Shown piece by piece: positions 47,523-58,015 of a stretch of 64,000 nucleotides of DNA. How positions within the stretch are numbered: the stretch's first letter is position 1; each line of letters starts with the position of its first letter. This DNA comes from Frischella japonica (GTDB taxonomy: Bacteria; Pseudomonadota; Gammaproteobacteria; Enterobacterales; Orbaceae), in assembly GCF_014489845.1 (NCBI RefSeq), contig NZ_JABURY010000010.1, positions 155,087 through 219,086 of the forward strand, read 5' to 3'. The notes beneath the pieces are model-generated. The model was not told the origin of the DNA, made no database searches, and worked only from the letters and a program-made list of their open reading frames with translations. Both the position numbers and the translations under genes were made by a program.

Positions 47523-48923
47523 TTACAGATAAAAATACCCTAACGCACTTATGGCCAATAGCACGATAATTGTGGCATAAACCTTATCATGAAAATAATT
47601 GAATACCATTAATCCTCTTTGCTTACGGGCATAGCGGTAAAAAAACAGCCCTAAGCTGTAAAGGATCATAGAAAGCAATAAATAGCTTAAACCACCTGCG
47701 TAGATCAGCCATAATCCGTATATTGTGCCACTAAGGCCAATGATAATTAAATATATTTTACCCTGTGCTAAGGCAAGTTTAAACACAAAAGCGGCTGAAA
47801 GTAGGTAAGGGATTAATACCATTGAGGTAGAGAGCTGAATCAAGGTATTATAACCAGATTGATAAAAATGAGCCATAATTAGCAAAATACTAATGAGTAG
47901 ACTTGTTAGCCATAAGGCATTTGCCGGCGTACCTGCTTTATTTACTATACCAAAACAGCGAGGAACAGTATGTTGTTCACCATGACCACTTAAGAATAAC
48001 ATTTCGGCCGCTAACATTATCCACGATAATAAACCTCCACTGACCGAAACAATTAAACCAAGATTGATAAAAGTAGCTCCCCAGCTTCCAACAACGCGTT
48101 CAATCACTAATGCCATTGACGGATTTTTCATGGCGGCTAATTCGTGTTGTGGTACGATCCCTAATGATAAAACTGATACACATACTAATAATAAGCTGGT
48201 AATAGCAAAGCCGAAAAAGGTTGCACGGCTTATCGTAAGGATATTTTTAGCTCTGGCTGCATAAACAGTGGCACTTTCAATACCTAAATAGACCCATACG
48301 GTATATAACATGGTATGTTTAACTTGTTGTACAATCGATCCTAGCTGGGGAGAGCCCCAAAAATCAATATTAAATGTTGTGACATTAAAAGCCAGAATGA
48401 TACAAACAATAAACAGTCCAATCGGAATAATTTTAGCTAAGGTAACTATACAGTTTAACAGGAATGCTTGATAAATACCTTTTAATACAAAAAAATGCAC
48501 CAGCCATAGAAAACACAGTCCGAAGATGAGTGAGGCAAGGGTGGTACCATCGCCAAAAAAACGCAAATATTGAAAGGAGCCAAGTGCGCTACATAATATG
48601 ACTAAATAACTTGCGCATGACATCCATGCAGATATCCAATACCCCCATGCGGCATTAAAACCAATATAATCACCAAATCCCTCCCGAACATAGCCATACA
48701 AACCGTCGTTAATCTTATAAAATCGCACTGATAAATATTGAAAAATACGCGTTAGCATGAACATGCCTAATAAGGTAATTATCCAGGCAATTAATATCGA
48801 GCCAGCTCCAGCACCTTCAGCCATATTTTGTGGCAAGCTAAATATACCACTCCCGACAATACTTCCTACCACTAAAAGAGTTAATGGCAATAAGCCGAGC
48901 TTTTTTTTCACTGATTTATTCAT
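47523..48923 (-). CDS. Basic amino acid/polyamine antiporter (APC, ArcD/LysI-like)
   Basis: A 466-residue APC-superfamily transporter with about twelve to thirteen hydrophobic segments. The N-terminus LGLLPLTLLVVGSIVGSGIFSLPQNMAEGAG and the TVWVYLGIESATVYAARAKN segment in the middle are typical of the arginine/ornithine, arginine/agmatine and lysine antiporters. The exact substrate is not deducible. It lies 60 bp downstream of a dimethylarginine dimethylaminohydrolase gene on the same strand, suggesting exchange of arginine derivatives with citrulline or ornithine. Confidence 0.88.
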   Translation of the reverse strand: MNKSVKKKLGLLPLTLLVVGSIVGSGIFSLPQNMAEGAGAGSILIAWIITLLGMFMLTRIFQYLSVRFYKINDGLYGYVREGFGDYIGFNAAWGYWISAWMSCASYLVILCSALGSFQYLRFFGDGTTLASLIFGLCFLWLVHFFVLKGIYQAFLLNCIVTLAKIIPIGLFIVCIILAFNVTTFNIDFWGSPQLGSIVQQVKHTMLYTVWVYLGIESATVYAARAKNILTISRATFFGFAITSLLLVCVSVLSLGIVPQHELAAMKNPSMALVIERVVGSWGATFINLGLIVSVSGGLLSWIMLAAEMLFLSGHGEQHTVPRCFGIVNKAGTPANALWLTSLLISILLIMAHFYQSGYNTLIQLSTSMVLIPYLLSAAFVFKLALAQGKIYLIIIGLSGTIYGLWLIYAGGLSYLLLSMILYSLGLFFYRYARKQRGLMVFNYFHDKVYATIIVLLAISALGYFYL

Positions 48924-48983
48924 TCTCGATTCTTAATGTTAGTTTGTTAGACGATTAATATTTTGTATAACGTTAAATTAGTA

Positions 48984-49754
48984 TTAAAATCTTAATGACA
49001 TACAACTAACGCCACCATCAATTTTTCGATATTCGGAGGTATCAACTTCAATAACCTGATAACCTAAAGCTGCAATTTTTGCTTGAGTTATTGGATATCC
49101 TGCAGGCATAATAACTTTGCCATTTACCCATATACAATTAGCAGCATAGCTTTCAGATTCTGGAATTTCAATTATGTTAAGATGTTGAAACTCGGGTTTA
49201 GTAATAAATTCTCCAGCTGCTAATAGATTATTATTTTCTAAATAAGCCAGACCTGTTTTGAGATGTAATACTTTTTCTAAAGTAACGATGGATCCCGTCA
49301 TACCATATTGATTTAAGATTGCAATTATTTGTTCCGCACCTTGCTGATTCGTTCTGGCGGATAAACCAATATAATAATGATTATCTACCATCATGATATC
49401 GCCTGCTTCTACTGTTCCTGGGGCGGTAATTTTTTGTACTTTATCGGGATAAAAACGTTTAATAGTCTCTTCTATGATTTGGGTTTCACCTCGGCGGCTT
49501 TCTGCACCTGGTCGCGTAATAATGGCACAATGTGGTGTACACAATACCGGATCTTCAACAAAGACAGAATCGGGAAAATTTTCATCAGCGGGGAGAATTG
49601 TAATATCAACATCACATTTTTGTAATGCGCGGATATAATTATTATGTTGATCTAAAGCTTTTTGATAATCAGGTTTACCTAAATTGGCTGAAGTCAATCC
49701 ATTGATAAGTGATTTGGCAGGAGTTCTAGTAATAATGTGGTTGAATTTTGTCAT
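48984..49754 (-). CDS. Dimethylarginine dimethylaminohydrolase (DDAH) family enzyme
   Basis: A 256-residue enzyme of the guanidino-group-modifying (pentein) superfamily. Visible site residues are FVEDP (65-69), Glu116 in TVEAGD, His164 in HLKTG and the catalytic Cys251 in GGVSCMSLRF at the very C-terminus, closely spaced as in Pseudomonas DDAH (Cys249, His162, Glu114). The family hydrolyses methylated arginines to citrulline and a methylamine; some members act on arginine or other guanidines. The ATG at 49754 has AAGGA six bases upstream; the ATG at 49760 would abut that site. Likely operon with the downstream antiporter gene. Confidence 0.88.
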   Translation of the reverse strand: MTKFNHIITRTPAKSLINGLTSANLGKPDYQKALDQHNNYIRALQKCDVDITILPADENFPDSVFVEDPVLCTPHCAIITRPGAESRRGETQIIEETIKRFYPDKVQKITAPGTVEAGDIMMVDNHYYIGLSARTNQQGAEQIIAILNQYGMTGSIVTLEKVLHLKTGLAYLENNNLLAAGEFITKPEFQHLNIIEIPESESYAANCIWVNGKVIMPAGYPITQAKIAALGYQVIEVDTSEYRKIDGGVSCMSLRF

Positions 49755-49947
49755 TTTCATTCCTTAATAATTATGCTTTATTAATGAATAATAATTCACA
49801 TTATTTGCTTAATCAAGCACTAAATTGATTTTTTATGCTGTTTTTATTGTATATTAATACAATAAATAAAAATAATTTCATAACTATTGGTTAATCGGAT
49901 TGAAAAAAGTAGGGAGATTAGGGAAACGTTTCATGAAAATTAAAGCA

Positions 49948-49967
49948 GGGCAATAATCATATTGCCC
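49948..49967 (-). terminator. Terminator after apt
   Basis: GGGCAATA / TATTGCCC, a perfect 8-bp stem with a 4-nt loop, lies 11 nt beyond the apt stop codon and is followed on the minus strand by TGCTTTAATTTTC. Confidence 0.75.
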
Positions 49968-49977
49968 GAGTTTAAAA

Positions 49978-50529
49978 TTATTCACCAGCAAATTCGACTA
50001 ATGTAAAACAATTTACTCCCATTTCAGTAAGTTTGGTTTTACCACCTAAATCAGGTAGGTCAATTACAAAAGCAGCATCTTCAACGATTCCACCTGCTTT
50101 ACGAATTAAATTTGTAGTGGCAGCGATGGTTCCACCAGTCGCTAATAAATCATCGATCATCAGTACCCGTTCACCAGGATTAATGGCATCGGTATGGATC
50201 TCTAATGCATCTTTACCATATTCTAATTGATATTCTTCTTTAAAAACATGGCGAGGTAACTTGTGTGGTTTACGAACAGGAATAAAACCCGCATTAAGAG
50301 CTAAAGCGACAGGTGCAGCAAAAATAAATCCTCTGGCTTCTGTACCAACAACTTTATCTATTTTTTTATTACGGTAGTGTGCAACGAGTAATTCAACCGT
50401 TGTTTTAAAAGCCTCTGGATTTTCCAATAAACTGGTAATATCCCTAAATAGAATTCCTTTTTTCGGATAATCAGGAATAGTAATAATACTATTTTTAATA
50501 AAATCTAATTGTGCTTGGTTGTTTGGCAT
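49978..50529 (-). CDS. apt: Adenine phosphoribosyltransferase
   Basis: A 183-residue purine phosphoribosyltransferase that makes AMP from adenine and PRPP. The PRPP-binding signature [13 protein letters not shown] is at 122-134; [20 protein letters not shown] and [12 protein letters not shown] are diagnostic of Apt. It complements the adenine permease and deaminase operon, giving two fates for imported adenine. Its start lies 25 bp inside the end of brnQ, so it is probably cotranscribed with that gene, an unusual pairing. Confidence 0.97.
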   Translation of the reverse strand: MPNNQAQLDFIKNSIITIPDYPKKGILFRDITSLLENPEAFKTTVELLVAHYRNKKIDKVVGTEARGFIFAAPVALALNAGFIPVRKPHKLPRHVFKEEYQLEYGKDALEIHTDAINPGERVLMIDDLLATGGTIAATTNLIRKAGGIVEDAAFVIDLPDLGGKTKLTEMGVNCFTLVEFAGE

Positions 50530-51899
50530 AACTCATGTTCCTTAATTGCAAAAATTTTTTTCTGGGTGGTATACTTAGCAACAATGTAGCCCAGTATACC
50601 ACCAATAATCGCTGGTGTGATCCACCCAATTCCTTGTTGATATAAAGGCATGTAATCGATAAATCTATTATGGAGTAGATTAACAAGTTGAGCGATAGTT
50701 GGTAGATATTCGTATAATGTTGTATCTGGTAAAAGCATAGTATTGAGTTCAGATAGAATACTGGTAAAAAGCGTAAAATAGATCGCACCAATATAAACTA
50801 ACTTATAACCATCAAATAGTCGATGAATAAAAGTTAGTGCGATGAACACAATGGTTACAGGATAGATGACAGATAATACCGGAACCGAAAATGCTATCAG
50901 GGCATTAAGCCCAATATTGGCAAATAACGCACTGATAATAGTAAATAAAATCGCATAATGACGATAAGTCAATTTAGGATATAGTGAAACAAGATAATTG
51001 GCACAGGCATGCGTCAAACCAATGTTGGTTGTCATACAGGCAACTATCACCATTAGACCTAATATCAGATTACCCCAAGTACCAAAATAATAATTTGATG
51101 CATGTGCCAGCACTTGTCCACCATTTTTAAGTATCCCTAATTGAGAAACACTACTTGCGCCCATATAAGCTAAAGCGATGTAGAAAAAAGCTAAAATAGC
51201 GCCAGCTATCAAAGTAGCTTTAAAGCAACCAAGCATAATTTTATGTTTATCCTCTATGCCAGACTGTACAATACCTTGTACAACAATTATACCAAATACT
51301 AAAGATGCTAAAGTATCCATAGTTAAATAACCTTGTGAAAAACCGGTAAAAAAAGGTATTTGTTGATAGTCTATGTTAACAGGTGGTAATGGTATGCCCA
51401 TAGGAAAACATAACGCAGCCAAAATTAAGATCAGAATAAAGCCGATTTTGATGGGTGTTAAAAATTTACCAACGATATCGATAAATTTATGCGGGCGTAA
51501 AGATAGAAAGCAGCATAACCCATAAAACAAGATTGAAAAAATGGCTAAAGTTAACGAGCTATGATTTTCACTAACAAATGGTTTTATGCCAATTTCATAT
51601 GATACACTTCCTGTTCTTGGCATAGCAAATAGCGGACCAATGGTAAGATAAAGGGTTGTGGCAAAAATAAAACCAAATATCGTTCCCGCACGTTGGGTAA
51701 TTTTCAGACAATCTTGCTCACCGGAAAATCCTACCGCAATCACACCTAATAAGGGTAGTATAACCCCAGTAATAATAAATCCCCATGAGGCCAACGCAAA
51801 ATGATCGCCCGACAATTGTCCTAGCATCACTGGAAAAATAAGATTGCCTGCACCAAAATACAGTGCAAACAATGTTATCCCAATTACAAAAATCCGCAT
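50505..51899 (-). CDS. brnQ: Branched-chain amino acid:cation symporter BrnQ
   Basis: A 464-residue LIVCS-family transporter with about twelve hydrophobic segments. Characteristic parts are [23 protein letters not shown] at the N-terminus, [15 protein letters not shown] and the SPV-rich half repeats later. It takes up Leu, Ile and Val with Na+ or H+. AAAGGGATAAT precedes the ATG at 51899. The gene overlaps apt by 25 bp. Confidence 0.95.
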   Translation of the reverse strand: MRIFVIGITLFALYFGAGNLIFPVMLGQLSGDHFALASWGFIITGVILPLLGVIAVGFSGEQDCLKITQRAGTIFGFIFATTLYLTIGPLFAMPRTGSVSYEIGIKPFVSENHSSLTLAIFSILFYGLCCFLSLRPHKFIDIVGKFLTPIKIGFILILILAALCFPMGIPLPPVNIDYQQIPFFTGFSQGYLTMDTLASLVFGIIVVQGIVQSGIEDKHKIMLGCFKATLIAGAILAFFYIALAYMGASSVSQLGILKNGGQVLAHASNYYFGTWGNLILGLMVIVACMTTNIGLTHACANYLVSLYPKLTYRHYAILFTIISALFANIGLNALIAFSVPVLSVIYPVTIVFIALTFIHRLFDGYKLVYIGAIYFTLFTSILSELNTMLLPDTTLYEYLPTIAQLVNLLHNRFIDYMPLYQQGIGWITPAIIGGILGYIVAKYTTQKKIFAIKEHELCQTTKHN

Positions 51900-52406
51900 A
51901 TTATCCCTTTATAATTTAGATCGAAACTCAAAAACTGACTATTATATACTTTACTGAGTGTTTTTGGCAAAATTAGATGTATTTCCTAGACTTATATAAT
52001 GTAATAACCTTGAAATAATCATTTAAAAATTAGTATCACATATTTTAATGATGCATAGTGAATATTTTTCTGTTTTATTATGATCAAAGAAGTGTTTTTC
52101 TAGATTGGTGGATTCGATATTAAATAGCTAAAGTTAACATAATAACAATAATCAATTTTAAGCGAATTAGTGAAATATCATTACTCATAAAATAAATATA
52201 GAGAACGAAATGAAGATCCGTAGTTTGATATATTGACATTTTAGTAACGGTGATATCGCCTAAGTAGGCTATGGTTGCTGTTATGGAGTTAAATTTTTAC
52301 AAAATAAAATCTTAGCAGATTGAATTCATAAAGGCTATGACAACTAGAAGGTACATAGTCCGGTGATGCTTAATATCACCGGATAGAGATTAATCTTTAA
52401 GGAAAA
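51900..52406. other. 507-bp gap between argS and brnQ, with a hairpin after argS
   Basis: It contains the brnQ promoter region and, at 52359-52383, TCCGGTGAT / ATCACCGGA with a 7-nt loop, a stable hairpin 24 bp after the argS stop codon. There is no T tract on the argS-reading strand, so it may be a transcript-end stabiliser rather than a classical terminator. Nothing else was recognised. Confidence 0.45.
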
Positions 52407-54143
52407 TTACATCTTTTCAACTGTCTTAATGCCTAACATATCTAAACCTATTTTTAATGTTCTCGCGGTTAGAGCAGCTAGTTTTAAGCGACTTTGTTTT
52501 TGTAAATCATTATCAGCGGATAAAATTGGACAGTTTTCATAAAAACTTGAGAATAAAGTAGCAATATCATATAAATAATTACATAAAATATGTGGTAAAC
52601 CATCTTTAGCGACTGTAGCGATAGTTTCATCAAATTGCGCTAGACGAATGGCTAATGCTCGCTCTTTGTCTTGCGTTAGCAAGATATTACCGCGCAATGC
52701 TGCGTTTATCGCCAGCTCGGCTTTTCTAAATACTGATAGTACACGGGTATAAGCATATTGTAAGTAAGGCGCAGTGTTACCTTCAAAAGAGAGCATGTTA
52801 TCCCAGTCGAATATATAGTCAGTAGTCCGGTTTTTAGAAAGGTCAGCATATTTGACTGCACCTATCGCTACCGCATCGACAACTTCAGCTAACTCTTGGG
52901 CAGTAAGTTCTGGATTTTTGGTTTTTATTAAATTAGTTGCACGCTCGCAAGCTTCATCTAAAAGATCGTTGAGTTTAACTGTATCACCGGAGCGAGTCTT
53001 AAATGGTCGACCATCTTTTCCTAACATCATGCCAAACATATGATGTTCTAATGCTAAAGTTTCTGGAATGTAATGTGCTTTTTGGGCAATCAACCATACT
53101 TGTTGCAAGTGTTGATGTTGGCGTGAATCAGTATAATACAATATCCGATCGGCATGTAATCGTTCATAACGATACTTTAGGGCCGCAATATCCGTGGTGG
53201 CATATAAAAAACCGCCATCACGTTTTTGAATGATGATACCCATCGGATCGCCTTCTTTGTTTTTAAATTCATCTAAAAACACGACTAAAGCACCTTCACT
53301 AACCACGGCTAAGCCTTTAGATTTAAGATCAGCAACAATGTCTGGTAATAGGGCATTATAAATACTTTCACCCATGGTATCTTCAAGTGATAAAGTGACA
53401 TTTAAACGTTGATAGGTAGCGACATTTTGTGTCATAGTTATATCAACTAGCTTACGCCACATATTACGGCAATATTCATCACCACCTTGTAATTTGACAA
53501 CATAATTTCGCGCTTTTTCAGCAAATATCTCATCTTCATCGTAATGTTTTTTTGCAGCACGATAAAATGATTCTAAATCAGCTAATGCCATATCATTAGC
53601 ATTTTCGTTTTGCATCTTTTCCAGATAAGCTATCAGCATTCCAAATTGTGTTCCCCAGTCACCAACATGGTTTGCACGAATAACATGATGACCCAAAAAT
53701 TCCAGTACTCGGACAGTTGCATCGCCAATAATCGTCGATCGTAAATGGCCAACATGCATTTCTTTGGCAACATTTGGTGCTGAATAATCGACGACTACAT
53801 TTTGGGGGTGACTGGCTAAAGTCAGATTTAATTTGTTATCATTCAATGCCGCTTCATTTAGCTGAGCAATAAAGTCAGTTTTGAGAAAAATATTAATAAA
53901 TCCAGGACCGGCAATTTCGATCTTTTCTGCAACATCGGTAAGTTCTAATTCAGCAACCACTTTTTCGGCTAATTGGCGTGGATTAATAGCCATTTTTTTG
54001 GCTACAGCCATAATACCATTTGCTTGATAGTCACCAAATTGGACTTTTGTTGATTGCTTAATTAAGGCGTCACAGTCATGTGGAGCACCCGCTGCAATCA
54101 TGGCTTGTTTAATTTTGTCAGATAATAAATTTTGAATATTCAC
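52407..54143 (-). CDS. argS: Arginyl-tRNA synthetase
   Basis: A 578-residue class I aminoacyl-tRNA synthetase very similar to E. coli ArgS (577 aa). The N-terminal Add-1 domain begins [20 protein letters not shown]. The HIGH-type motif is HVGHLRS (130-136) in [27 protein letters not shown]-like regions and the anticodon-binding C-terminus follow. The protein start requires the GTG at 54143, preceded by TTAGGTA; an in-frame ATG at 54203 would add 20 residues unlike the family. The GTG start of an essential gene is unusual but fits the alignment. Confidence 0.97.
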   Translation of the reverse strand: MNIQNLLSDKIKQAMIAAGAPHDCDALIKQSTKVQFGDYQANGIMAVAKKMAINPRQLAEKVVAELELTDVAEKIEIAGPGFINIFLKTDFIAQLNEAALNDNKLNLTLASHPQNVVVDYSAPNVAKEMHVGHLRSTIIGDATVRVLEFLGHHVIRANHVGDWGTQFGMLIAYLEKMQNENANDMALADLESFYRAAKKHYDEDEIFAEKARNYVVKLQGGDEYCRNMWRKLVDITMTQNVATYQRLNVTLSLEDTMGESIYNALLPDIVADLKSKGLAVVSEGALVVFLDEFKNKEGDPMGIIIQKRDGGFLYATTDIAALKYRYERLHADRILYYTDSRQHQHLQQVWLIAQKAHYIPETLALEHHMFGMMLGKDGRPFKTRSGDTVKLNDLLDEACERATNLIKTKNPELTAQELAEVVDAVAIGAVKYADLSKNRTTDYIFDWDNMLSFEGNTAPYLQYAYTRVLSVFRKAELAINAALRGNILLTQDKERALAIRLAQFDETIATVAKDGLPHILCNYLYDIATLFSSFYENCPILSADNDLQKQSRLKLAALTARTLKIGLDMLGIKTVEKM

Positions 54144-54267
54144 AGAAATGTACCTAATTATTGCGCAATAAATTGGGCAATATAATACCTGTAAAGGAGA
54201 CAATTGTCATGTTAACAATGTGATATGCATTTACTTTATTAATAATTCAGTTAAGATAATTATTGTT

Positions 54268-54375
54268 CTCAACGGGGAGCAAAAGGCGAAAGCCAAGCTG
54301 AGAGTTGCGCTTCATGGACTATGGAAAGCATGACCCGTCGAACCTGAACCGGCTAATACCGGCGGAGGGATTGAG
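54268..54375 (+). promoter_or_regulatory. TPP riboswitch (THI element)
   Basis: All conserved parts are present: closing stem P1 CTCAA (54268-54272) with TTGAG (54371-54375), the GCTGAGA box (54298-54304), CATGACCCGTCGAACCTGA around 54329-54347 and GGCTAATACCGGCGGAGGGA at 54351-54370. It controls thiBPQ by sensing thiamine diphosphate. A second CTCAA at 54412-54416 could pair with the 3' strand of P1, and GTGTCAA (54405-54411) can pair with TTGACAT (54441-54447), directly before the ribosome-binding site; this suggests control of translation start. Confidence 0.96.
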
Positions 54376-54457
54376 CCTATCAAAGATGTCTTATGCATCA
54401 TCTTGTGTCAACTCAAACCTTTTGTCTTTTTTCTTACTTTTTGACATTGGAGGCAAA

Positions 54458-55450
54458 ATGTTTCGTCATTTATTGATTATTGGCTTTATGTTAGCCATAA
54501 CTCCTTTAGCGATGGCAAAGGATAAACCAGTTTTAACTATCTATAGTTATAGTTCATTCCAATCTAAATGGGGAGCAGGAGATGAAATAAAACAAGGCTT
54601 TGAGGAGCAATGTGACTGTACCGTCAAGATTGTTGGTGTAGGTGATGCAGTAACGATCCTTAATCGATTACGATTAGAAGGCTCAAACACCAAAGCCGAT
54701 ATTATTTTGGGGTTGGATACGAATTTAATCAGTGCGGCAAAAAAAGCGCGATTAGTGCAACCGCATCAATTAACGAAACCGGCTGATTTAGCTGTTAATT
54801 GGTGGGATGATGATTTTATTCCTTATGATTATGGTTATTTTGCATTTATATACAATCAAAATAACATCACCAATCCGCCGACGAGCTTAGATGATTTGAT
54901 TCATAACCAACATAATTGGAAAATTGTTTATCAAGATCCACGAACTAGCTCACCTGGATTAGGTTTTTTATTATGGATGAATAAAGTCTATGGTGCCAAG
55001 ATTGACCAAGCCTGGCAAGATCTAGCGAAGAATACGTTAACCGTTACTAAAGGATGGAGTGAGGCATATGGTTTGTTTTTAAAAGGGGAAGCTGATTTTG
55101 TATTAAGTTATAGTACGTCGCCAACAGTACACATTATTAATGATAACGATTATCAATATAAAGCTGCAATCTTCCAAGACGGTCATTACCAACAAATCGA
55201 AGTAGCAGCGATGACACGTTATACCAAACAACAAGCTTTAGCGCAGCAATTTTTAGCATTCTTGTTAACGCCTAACGTTCAACATCAATTTGTCGAAAAG
55301 AATTACATGTATCCGTCGATTAAGATTGATTTACCTAAAGCATACAGTGAAATTGATTCGGTCACCCATTCATTATCGTTTACGGCTGATGAGGTTGAAA
55401 AATATCAAAAATCATGGATCACCCAATGGCAAAATTCCGTCAGTCAGTAA
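54458..55450 (+). CDS. thiB: Thiamine/TPP ABC transporter substrate-binding protein
   Basis: A 330-residue periplasmic binding protein like E. coli ThiB (TbpA, 327 aa). A signal peptide (MFRHLLIIGFMLAITPLAMA) is followed by the mature sequence KDKPVLTIYSYSSFQSKWG. Family segments include ADIILGLDTNLISAAKK, FIPYDYGYFAFIYN, IVYQDPRTSSPGLGFLLWMNKVYG and VTKGWSEAYGLFLKGEADFVLSYSTSP. The ATG at 54458 has GGAGG at ideal spacing; longer in-frame starts would fall in the riboswitch. It binds thiamine, its monophosphate and diphosphate. Confidence 0.96.
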   Translation: MFRHLLIIGFMLAITPLAMAKDKPVLTIYSYSSFQSKWGAGDEIKQGFEEQCDCTVKIVGVGDAVTILNRLRLEGSNTKADIILGLDTNLISAAKKARLVQPHQLTKPADLAVNWWDDDFIPYDYGYFAFIYNQNNITNPPTSLDDLIHNQHNWKIVYQDPRTSSPGLGFLLWMNKVYGAKIDQAWQDLAKNTLTVTKGWSEAYGLFLKGEADFVLSYSTSPTVHIINDNDYQYKAAIFQDGHYQQIEVAAMTRYTKQQALAQQFLAFLLTPNVQHQFVEKNYMYPSIKIDLPKAYSEIDSVTHSLSFTADEVEKYQKSWITQWQNSVSQ

Positions 55451-57009
55451 CCGATTATCTACCCGGTACCTTAGCGGTTTTATTTGTCGCTGTGGTGGTG
55501 GTCAGTGCTTTAATGACGTTATGGTTGTTTGCTTATGAACAGGGCGAAGAGGGAATGTATTTTGACAGTTACCTGCAACATGTGGTTACCTTTACCTTGT
55601 TTCAGGCTGTTATATCAACCTTGATATCACTTATATTTGCGATGTTTGTGGCTAAAGCACTGGATATAGTCAATTTTCGTTGTAAATCCTTTTTGCTCAG
55701 TTTTTTTTCGGTAACCTTTGCTTTACCTTCGTTAGTCGTCGTTACGGGTTTGTTATCTGTTTATGGTTCACAGGGTATGGTAGCGCAGCTTTGTCGTTAT
55801 TGGGGGATGAACTATTCATTTTCAATTTTTGGTTTAAATGGCATTTTATTAGCCCACGTATTTTTTAATTTCCCTTTTGCCACAAAAGTTTATTATCAAG
55901 CTTTACAACTCATTCCTAATGAACAAAAAAAATTAGCCCAGCAGCTTGGTTTTAATGCCTGGCAATCATTCAAATATCTTGAATTACCGATAATAGCTAA
56001 ACAGTTATTGCCAATAGGTGGATTAATTTTCATGTACTGCTTTTCAAGCTTTGCCACGGTATTAACGTTAAGCGGTAGCCCCAAATATACAACGATTGAA
56101 GTGGCGATTTATCAAGCAATCCGGGATTTTGAATTATCTCAAGCAGTAGTATTATCATTAATTCAATTGTTATTTTGTATTGGCTTTATGATTATATTAA
56201 GGTTATTCATCCCCAGACATACTCCACAATTGACCTTCAATTATGCGGTTTATCGACCACAAGCTACGATTTTGACTAAAAGTCTGGCAAGCTTGGTTAT
56301 TGTTGTTAGTGGGTTATTTATAATTAGTCCATTATTTGCCATTGTTATCGATACTATACAGTATTTTGCAATGTCTTTTGTAACACCGACGTTAATTCGG
56401 TCATTGATCACTTCGCTTTCGGTGGCGTTCTGCTCTGCATTGTTAGCTATGATATTCGCTGTTTCTATTTTGTGGACGCATAGTCGATTGCGTTTAATGG
56501 GCAAAGTCATTGTTAGTGATTATCTAATGTTTCTTGGTTCATTGATTCTGGCTATACCAAATATGGTATTGTCGGTCGGTTTTTTTTTACTATTTTTTAA
56601 TTTGGTAGAGATGCACGGTTTTATTTTTTTGTTGGTAGTGTTAAGTAATGCTATGTTGGCGTTACCATTTATCCTACGTCATTTAGCTACCCCCCTCAGC
56701 GATTTAACTAAACGATATCATTGGTTAGCATTATCATTGAATATATCAGGAATACGATATTTATATTTAATTGAATATAAAGCATTAAAACGCTTATTTG
56801 CCTATAGTTTTGCATTTGCTTGCGTGATGTCAATGGGTGATTTTGGCATTATTGCTTTATTTGGTAGTCAAGACTTTATGACGTTACCTTATTATCTTTT
56901 TGAGTTAGTTTCTCATTATCGTTATCAGGAAGCATCATTATCAGCATTGATATTATTAATGATCAGTTATTTATTAATCAATTTATTCGAGAGTACTCAC
57001 CATGATTGA
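55414..57009 (+). CDS. thiP: Thiamine ABC transporter permease
   Basis: A 531-residue fused two-domain permease with about twelve hydrophobic segments. Both halves carry EAA-type loops (QALQLIPNEQKKLAQQLGFNAW and the region around LATPLSDLTKRYHWLALSLNI). It resembles E. coli ThiP: GILLAHVFFNFPFATKVYYQAL and ALKRLFAYSFAFACVMSMGDFGIIALFG. The start overlaps thiB by 37 bp if ATG 55414 is used; ATG 55426 (MAKFRQ) fits the E. coli N-terminus slightly better. Confidence 0.95.
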   Translation: MDHPMAKFRQSVTDYLPGTLAVLFVAVVVVSALMTLWLFAYEQGEEGMYFDSYLQHVVTFTLFQAVISTLISLIFAMFVAKALDIVNFRCKSFLLSFFSVTFALPSLVVVTGLLSVYGSQGMVAQLCRYWGMNYSFSIFGLNGILLAHVFFNFPFATKVYYQALQLIPNEQKKLAQQLGFNAWQSFKYLELPIIAKQLLPIGGLIFMYCFSSFATVLTLSGSPKYTTIEVAIYQAIRDFELSQAVVLSLIQLLFCIGFMIILRLFIPRHTPQLTFNYAVYRPQATILTKSLASLVIVVSGLFIISPLFAIVIDTIQYFAMSFVTPTLIRSLITSLSVAFCSALLAMIFAVSILWTHSRLRLMGKVIVSDYLMFLGSLILAIPNMVLSVGFFLLFFNLVEMHGFIFLLVVLSNAMLALPFILRHLATPLSDLTKRYHWLALSLNISGIRYLYLIEYKALKRLFAYSFAFACVMSMGDFGIIALFGSQDFMTLPYYLFELVSHYRYQEASLSALILLMISYLLINLFESTHHD

Positions 57010-57730
57010 ATTACATCAAGTGAGCTATGCTTACCAAAATCAATCTATGATGTTCAATTTTTCTGTCGCTAAAGGAGAAATTGTGACGTTATTAGGACCA
57101 AGTGGCGCAGGTAAAAGTACCTTGTTAAATATCATTGCTGGATTTATTGCGCCTAACCATGGACAAATTATACTAAACGGCAAAGATGTAACGACAACAC
57201 CGCCTGCTAAACGGCCAGTATCAATACTATTTCAGGATAACAATCTTTTCACTCATTTAACAGTTGAGCAAAATTTAGCACTAGGAATCAGTCCTGGCAT
57301 GAAGTTAACGCCAGAACAACGGACAAATTTACATCATATTGCTAAACGGATAGGATTGATTGATTATCTTGATAAGCATCCTGCACAATTGTCTGGTGGT
57401 CAACGGCAAAGAGTCGCTATCGGTCGCTGTTTGTTGATACGTCGCCCCATTTTGTTATTAGATGAACCCTTTTCTTCTTTGGATCCAAAACTTAAAAATG
57501 AAATGTTCTGTTTACTTAAGGAGATTCATGCTGAATACCAGTTAACAATCGTAATGGTGACTCATCAGTTAGATGATATTGATATTAGTCATAATCGTTG
57601 TTTGGTGCTAATTGATGGGAAAATTGCGTATGATGGCGATTTTAAAAAAATCCAACAATACCCGGATGTTGCCTTACATTTAGGAATAGCATCTTATAAA
57701 ATAAACAAAAGATGGCAAAACAATAGCTAA
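57002..57730 (+). CDS. thiQ: Thiamine ABC transporter ATP-binding protein
   Basis: A 242-residue ABC ATPase. Walker A is GPSGAGKST (32-40), signature LSGGQ (130-134), Walker B LLLDEP (151-156). The N-terminus MIELHQVSYAYQNQSMMFNF and FQDNNLFTHLTVEQNLALG match ThiQ. It overlaps thiP by 8 bp. Together with ThiB, ThiP and the riboswitch it completes a TPP-controlled thiamine importer. Confidence 0.95.
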   Translation: MIELHQVSYAYQNQSMMFNFSVAKGEIVTLLGPSGAGKSTLLNIIAGFIAPNHGQIILNGKDVTTTPPAKRPVSILFQDNNLFTHLTVEQNLALGISPGMKLTPEQRTNLHHIAKRIGLIDYLDKHPAQLSGGQRQRVAIGRCLLIRRPILLLDEPFSSLDPKLKNEMFCLLKEIHAEYQLTIVMVTHQLDDIDISHNRCLVLIDGKIAYDGDFKKIQQYPDVALHLGIASYKINKRWQNNS

Positions 57731-58015
57731 TATTAGGGTAATTATTTGTATCTTTTTATCCTTGTTTAATCATTTATTGCTACCTTGTTAAAATGCTTGT
57801 TCTTTTAAGAAAGTGAAATCGATCCTATGAATGTCGGTTCACATAACTAAAACCAGTTAATCACACTGTGGTGAGTGTTTAATGGCGAAAGTATTTACTA
57901 GGTGTGAGTTAATCTTAAAATTTGCCATAAAACTGAATAAATATCTTTTGCTATTTATCCTAAATCGTTATATAACTTTTAATCTAAATCTATTTAATAA
58001 TCAAAGAGGAACCTC

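Noticed and set aside
54305..54457. In-frame upstream extension of thiB starting at ATG 54305
   Set aside because: The extension is the TPP aptamer itself; the signal peptide and GGAGG site place the start at 54458.
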